From Deltaproteobacteria bacterium GWA2_45_12 (GTDB taxonomy: Bacteria > UBA10199), in contig MGPH01000045.1 in the NCBI GenBank assembly GCA_001797365.1, forward strand, positions 1 through 35,841: a DNA stretch of 35,841 nt. Direction: 5' to 3'. The notes under the pieces are model-generated. The model had not been told where the DNA came from and ran no database searches. It worked only from the letters and a program-made list of their open reading frames with translations. Shown here piece after piece: positions 32,126-35,841 of the stretch (position 1 is its first letter; every line of letters begins with the position of its first letter). Both the position numbers and the translations under genes were made by a program.

Positions 32126-33032
32126 TAAAATACTTTCCTGGATGCTGCACATTATGGTGGGGGTGTTTGCCTTTTTCTTTTTTCTGGTTCTTTTTTTCCC
32201 TTTTGAAACCCTTGTCCGTTATTTTTTGTCGCAGGTTGAAATCCAATCCAAGGGGGCCTACAAAATCAATGTCGGGGAAATCGATCCCAGTTTTTTCTTT
32301 AAAACGTCGTTGAAAGATTTTGAACTGGTCCTTTCCAAACCCACAGGGGACGTTGTTTTGCTTAAAACGCCCGAGCTGAAAATTGGGGTGAGTTATCTTC
32401 CCTTACTTGCCAGCCACGTGGATGCCTCGTTTGAATTAAAAAGTAAAAAAGGGGGCATGGAAGGAAACATGTTTCTGTCCCAAACCATGCAACGCTTTGA
32501 TGTCGATTTAAACCAGATGGATTTTGCCGAATTCCCCCTCCTGGCGGGCTGGCTCAAAATACCTTTAAGCGGGGAGATCAACGGAAATATCATGGCTGAA
32601 ATTTATCCAGAACAGGTCGGAAAAAATGAGGGGGAAATAAATTTAAAGCTTAAAGACCTAAAAATTGCGGCCGGAAAAATGGATTTGTACCAGGGTTTTG
32701 AATTGGAGATTCCAGATACTGTTTTGTCTGCAAATGATCCTGCTGTTCTCAAGGCCACTCTGTCTAAAGGCAGGCTTGATGTTAAAGAGCTGAATATTCC
32801 CGGCCCGGACATGGCCTTAAAGGCAGCCGGACGTGTGCAGATTAACCGTAAACTGAGCTTTGCCCATCTTTCAGTCAATGGTTCCTTTCAATTTTCCCAA
32901 AAACTCCAGGAAGTCCTTTCCATTTTGGTCCTTATTGAAAAACAAAAAAATGAACAGGGTTGGTACCCTTTCAACCTTTCCGGCCAGGTTTCCCGTCCCA
33001 AGCTTCAAGTAGGCACGATCCAGGTATTATAA
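32118..33032 (+). CDS. gspN: T2SS protein GspN
   Basis: 304 residues starting at GTG 32118 with AAGGAGG 6 nt upstream. One N-terminal membrane helix (about 8-30) is followed by a beta-rich periplasmic domain of AsmA-like appearance, with repeated strands such as NQMDFAEFPLLAGWLK, GEINGNIMAEI and the C-terminal GWYPFNLSGQVSRPKL. This matches the GspN type found at the end of gsp clusters in delta- and spirochaete-type systems. It is the last gsp gene. The 93-nt gap after it holds a small palindrome TCCTCC-A-GGAGGA and no gene. Confidence 0.82.
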   Translation: MNNKILSWMLHIMVGVFAFFFFLVLFFPFETLVRYFLSQVEIQSKGAYKINVGEIDPSFFFKTSLKDFELVLSKPTGDVVLLKTPELKIGVSYLPLLASHVDASFELKSKKGGMEGNMFLSQTMQRFDVDLNQMDFAEFPLLAGWLKIPLSGEINGNIMAEIYPEQVGKNEGEINLKLKDLKIAAGKMDLYQGFELEIPDTVLSANDPAVLKATLSKGRLDVKELNIPGPDMALKAAGRVQINRKLSFAHLSVNGSFQFSQKLQEVLSILVLIEKQKNEQGWYPFNLSGQVSRPKLQVGTIQVL

Positions 33033-33125
33033 TTTTTTCATTTCTCATGAGTTCTTCCTCCAGGAGGAGAGGGAATAAAATCAGGGCCACAACTTTCTCT
33101 TATTTTTCTCGATAATAAGGGGGTT

Positions 33126-34175
33126 ATGAGTTTCTCCTGCACTCCTCCAAAAGATCTTCCCCAAGCCCTTGAGGGATCCTATAAATATTTATTAAAATTA
33201 AGTACTTATATACTAAATAAAGAGGTTTCTCTTGAATGTTTCAGTCCCGAGGCGGCCTATGCTGTTTTTAACCAAACCGATGACGGTGAGATAGCTCCTG
33301 GAGCCGAAGTGACCGTCGATGATTACCAAGCCCTTATACACCAAGGGTTTTTCAACGATACCAATCACCCTTTTCCCGTGAATCAGTTCTTTGATTTAGC
33401 CAAAATTTTAAAACGCCATGGAGTGCTTGCATGTCCCATCGATAAGACAGGCATGGATCAATATCCTTCGGCTTCGATGATTTTAAGAGCGGATGATTTT
33501 AAGGATTCGCAGGATCAGCACATGTATCAGGCTGTGCTTGCTTTTTGGTCGATTGAAAATAGGGAAGAGACTTCCGTCCTCACGCCACAAATGGCAGATG
33601 GAATTTTAAATTCCGAGGCGGATGGAGATAGAATCAACCGTTGGGAATTTGATCATTTTAAAGAAGTTTTGAAGGAAAGACCGGAATTTTCAAAATTGAA
33701 TTTCGCCCAGTTCAGGCATTTTGTGAACAGCTTGAAAAGAAAAGAGGGCTATCAGTTTTTACCTCCTGTTTATGACGATTATTCGAGGAGGGCTACCGGG
33801 GGAATTCTCCAATCTTTATCTCGAGAAGAAGTTAAAGTTCTTCCCGATCCGGAAATGGCGGAAAGAATGGAAACTTTAAGATACTGTTTCGGGGCGCTTG
33901 GATTGTTGGATAGCGATGAATGGGAAGTCATGAGTGAAGTGCTTTTAAATTCCCATTCCACTTACCTTCTAGATGGGGTAATCGATATTTTAAAAACAGA
34001 TGGAACGGATTTAACCAGAGAAATGATACTTCCGGCCTATGCTCGAGGGCAAAATCCTTTTTTAAAAGCAGACGACCCACAAAAAGAGGATAAGGTTTGG
34101 GTAGTTATGGCTTTGATTTCAGAATATAAAGTCAAACAAATCATGAAAAAGTATGACGAAACTTCATCCCCCTAG
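33126..34175 (+). CDS. Protein of unknown function with EF-hand-like loops
   Basis: A 349-residue protein I do not recognise. It is largely helical, with no signal peptide or membrane segment. Three acidic loops resemble EF-hand calcium loops: NQTDDGEIAPG (49-59, then a VTVDDY helix start), NSEADGDRINRWEF (162-175), and KTDGTDLTREM (290-300). The spacing is imperfect, so calcium binding is only suggested. Cys5, Cys38 and Cys103 show no motif. The start ATG has AAGGGGG ending 2 nt upstream, closer than usual. It stands alone between gspN and rlmN with gaps on both sides; whether it belongs to the secretion system is unknown. Confidence 0.75.
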   Translation: MSFSCTPPKDLPQALEGSYKYLLKLSTYILNKEVSLECFSPEAAYAVFNQTDDGEIAPGAEVTVDDYQALIHQGFFNDTNHPFPVNQFFDLAKILKRHGVLACPIDKTGMDQYPSASMILRADDFKDSQDQHMYQAVLAFWSIENREETSVLTPQMADGILNSEADGDRINRWEFDHFKEVLKERPEFSKLNFAQFRHFVNSLKRKEGYQFLPPVYDDYSRRATGGILQSLSREEVKVLPDPEMAERMETLRYCFGALGLLDSDEWEVMSEVLLNSHSTYLLDGVIDILKTDGTDLTREMILPAYARGQNPFLKADDPQKEDKVWVVMALISEYKVKQIMKKYDETSSP

Positions 34176-34235
34176 CTTTTAAGAGGAATTCTCTAGAAAA
34201 TTCTTTCATTTTTTTATAAAACCCCTCTAGATTCT

Positions 34236-35288
34236 ATGATGAACCAAAAGATCAATATTAAATCCCTAAGCCTCAATGATTTAAGTGAAAAACTTAAAGA
34301 ATTTGGGATGGAAGGCTATCGGGCCACTCAGGTGAAGCAATGGCTTTATCAAAAGCAGGCAGCTTCTTTTGCCGAGATGACCAATATTGCCAAAGAATGC
34401 CGCGTTATTTTGGAGGAGAATTTTGAAATCAAGAGGCTTCCCGTTGTGACTTCCCAGCTTTCAGAAGATGGCACTCGTAAATACTTGTTGGGCTTGGAGG
34501 ATGGAAAAAATATCGAATGCGTTTTTATCCCGGCCGAGGGGCGCAACACGCTCTGTGTTTCTTCCCAAGTGGGATGTGCCATGGATTGCGATTTTTGCTT
34601 AACGGCGACGATGGGGCTTTTTCGCAATTTGAGCATTTATGAAATCGTCGATCAGGTGGGGGCGGTGATTCGCGACATGAAGGAGAGGGGTGACGACCGC
34701 CGCTTGAGCAATCTTGTGTTCATGGGCATGGGCGAGCCCTTGGCTAACCATAAAAACCTGTATGCGGCCCTTGAAATTTTGCTTGATCAGCTCTGTTACA
34801 ATTTTTCACGAAATCACATTACTGTTTCGACATCGGGGTTGGCCCCCGAAATTGAAAAATTTGGGGACAAGACCGGTGTCAAGCTTGCCATCTCGCTTAA
34901 TGCGACAACCGATGAAGTGCGCGATGGGATCATGCCCATCAACAAAAAATATCCGCTTGAAAGACTTTTTGAAGCTTGCCGCAAAATGCATTTGCCCAAT
35001 AGAAACAAGATTACTTTTGAATATGTCATGCTTCATGGGGTCAATGACACGATGGAGGATGCCAAGCGGTTGATCAAGATTCTTTCCACATTGAAGGCCA
35101 AGGTGAATCTGATTCCCTTTAATGAGTTTTCGGGTTCAAAATATAAAAGACCCCCGGATGAGTGGGTATACAGTTTTCAAAAAATACTTTTAGACAAGGG
35201 CTTTATTGCCGTCGTTCGCCGCTCCCGTGGGCGCGATATCCTAGGAGCTTGCGGTCAATTGGCCAATGCCAGCGTGAAGGCGGCCTGA
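34236..35288 (+). CDS. rlmN: Dual-specificity 23S rRNA/tRNA adenine-C2 methyltransferase RlmN
   Basis: A 350-residue radical SAM enzyme that methylates C2 of A2503 in 23S rRNA and A37 of some tRNAs. The cluster motif is Cys114, Cys118 and Cys121 (CAMDCDFC), with SQVGC before it. FMGMGEPL is the SAM-binding GGE-like motif, SLNATTDEVRDGIMPINKKYP the substrate region, and VRRSRGRDILGACGQL ends with Cys339, the methyl-carrying cysteine. The N-terminal helical domain starts near residue 12. Two ATGs are adjacent; no Shine-Dalgarno is visible. TATAAA at 34215-34220 ends 15 nt before the start as a possible -10, without a clear -35. Confidence 0.97.
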   Translation: MMNQKINIKSLSLNDLSEKLKEFGMEGYRATQVKQWLYQKQAASFAEMTNIAKECRVILEENFEIKRLPVVTSQLSEDGTRKYLLGLEDGKNIECVFIPAEGRNTLCVSSQVGCAMDCDFCLTATMGLFRNLSIYEIVDQVGAVIRDMKERGDDRRLSNLVFMGMGEPLANHKNLYAALEILLDQLCYNFSRNHITVSTSGLAPEIEKFGDKTGVKLAISLNATTDEVRDGIMPINKKYPLERLFEACRKMHLPNRNKITFEYVMLHGVNDTMEDAKRLIKILSTLKAKVNLIPFNEFSGSKYKRPPDEWVYSFQKILLDKGFIAVVRRSRGRDILGACGQLANASVKAA

Positions 35289-35325
35289 AAATTTTCTAGC
35301 AACCTTCCCCCTCATCCCTCGATAA

Positions 35326-35349
35326 GTAGGGACAATCCTGGGATTGTCC
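35326..35349. repeat. REP-like half element F after rlmN
   Basis: GTAG foot with hairpin GGACAATC/GATTGTCC (35330-35337, 35342-35349) around CTGG. It continues into AAATC rather than CTAC, so one foot is missing. Otherwise 35289-35436 contains no gene I can support. Confidence 0.65.
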
Positions 35350-35436
35350 AAATCTAAAAAAATTACATGCCTTTTTTTACACCTTTTATAGCCAGGCCCT
35401 ATGCGGCTGGCGGGCTTGCTTTGGGGCGTTCCTAAT

Positions 35437-35784
35437 ATGAAAAATCGGCAGCACAGAATTTGGCAACTCAAACAGGATTTACAAACCAAAAAAACATTAA
35501 GGGAAAGCGCTGCCCATGATAAATATGACCTCCAGAGGCAGGGAAAACATCGAGAAGCCGGTGGTCAGTAAAAAATAATAGAACGATTGGATCGTGAGAT
35601 TGGACATATTGAAGGGGATTTGGATCAAGTTGAGCGCATGGATGCCTCTGACCAGCTTGAAATAGACCGTTTTCTTGAGGGAGAGATTGAACGTTTAAGA
35701 AATGACAAGTTTGATATTGATAAAGGATGGTTCTGGGAACCCCATGTTGTGCCTCCTAGGAGCCTGTCGGGGAAACATTTTTAG
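35437..35784 (+). pseudogene. Small coiled-coil reading frame interrupted by one stop
   Basis: The frame runs from ATG 35437 to TAG at 35782-35784 and is broken only by TAA at 35569-35571. The first part (44 residues, MKNRQHRIWQLKQDLQ...) and the second (from KIIERLDREIGHIEG) are both rich in Lys/Glu/Arg/Gln, look like one helical coiled-coil protein of about 115 residues, and share one frame. TAA could arise from CAA by a single change. The second part has only a TTG (35587) without ribosome site. It may be a decayed gene, a recent nonsense mutation, a sequencing error, or two small genes. No function is recognised. Confidence 0.45.
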
Positions 35785-35820
35785 TAATTCATGATCGGCA
35801 ACAGCCCCGGTTTTTGATAT

Positions 35821-35841
35821 AAGGAGGCATGAAAACATTTA
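35821..35841 (+). other. Possible ribosome site and start of a gene running off the right edge
   Basis: AAGGAGG at 35821-35827 is followed by ATG at 35829, then AAAACATTTA to the end. The spacing is only 1 nt, too short for a normal start, so either a later codon is used or this is chance. Nothing else supports a gene here. Confidence 0.25.

Noticed and set aside
35829-35841. Confident start of a further gene
   Set aside because: Only four codons are visible and the Shine-Dalgarno spacing is 1 nt; recorded as a low-confidence site only.

Overview
The window is a gene-dense stretch (about 27 protein genes, no rRNA or tRNA seen) of moderate GC from a Gram-negative bacterium. The diderm inference rests on a complete type II secretion (T2SS) core with an outer-membrane secretin. 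The GspN type, a GspL with a full PilM-like domain, and the mix of PtsP with an NtrC-family regulator suggest a deltaproteobacteria-like or related lineage. This is inference; nothing in the window fixes the taxonomy.

Layout. (1) 1-2121: a large, poorly characterised protein with a probable double hotdog fold, open at the left edge. (2) 2177-5588: rpsO, pnp and uppP, with a long near-perfect hairpin between rpsO and pnp and a palindromic insertion kept in frame inside uppP. (3) 5605-6255: a minus-strand PIN toxin/Phd-type antitoxin pair with a palindrome over its promoter. (4) 6360-8465: a 701-residue protein with two phosphoribosyltransferase-like domains. (5) 8462-10025 (minus): birA and coaX. 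(6) 10090-14706: trpD-trpC-trpF-trpB-trpA, without trpE or trpG. (7) 14887-19360: a signalling operon of an NtrC-family regulator with a defective receiver, a receiver/Hpt-like protein, and PtsP (GAF-enzyme I). (8) 19522-33032: gspC-D-E-F-G-H-I-J-K-L-M-N, an almost complete T2SS without prepilin peptidase. (9) 33126-34175: an unrecognised protein with EF-hand-like loops. (10) 34236-35288: rlmN. (11) 35437-35784: a small coiled-coil reading frame broken by one stop.

The most striking feature is a family of short palindromes with GTAG/CTAC feet at the junctions of the trp and gsp operons. They match the architecture of REP/BIME elements mobilised by RAYT (TnpA-REP) transposases. In four of six cases the GTAG (or GTAA) foot itself supplies the stop codon of the upstream gene, and the next start codon follows 6-9 nt after the element, leaving no Shine-Dalgarno. 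Two different palindromes lie in frame inside genes (uppP and the GspJ leader peptide). Several first genes also lack a Shine-Dalgarno and have a -10-like hexamer just upstream of ATG, hinting at leaderless transcripts.

The genes combine housekeeping (translation, RNA decay, wall lipid recycling, CoA, biotin, tryptophan) with envelope secretion and a possible phosphotransfer-type regulatory module placed directly before the secretion operon.
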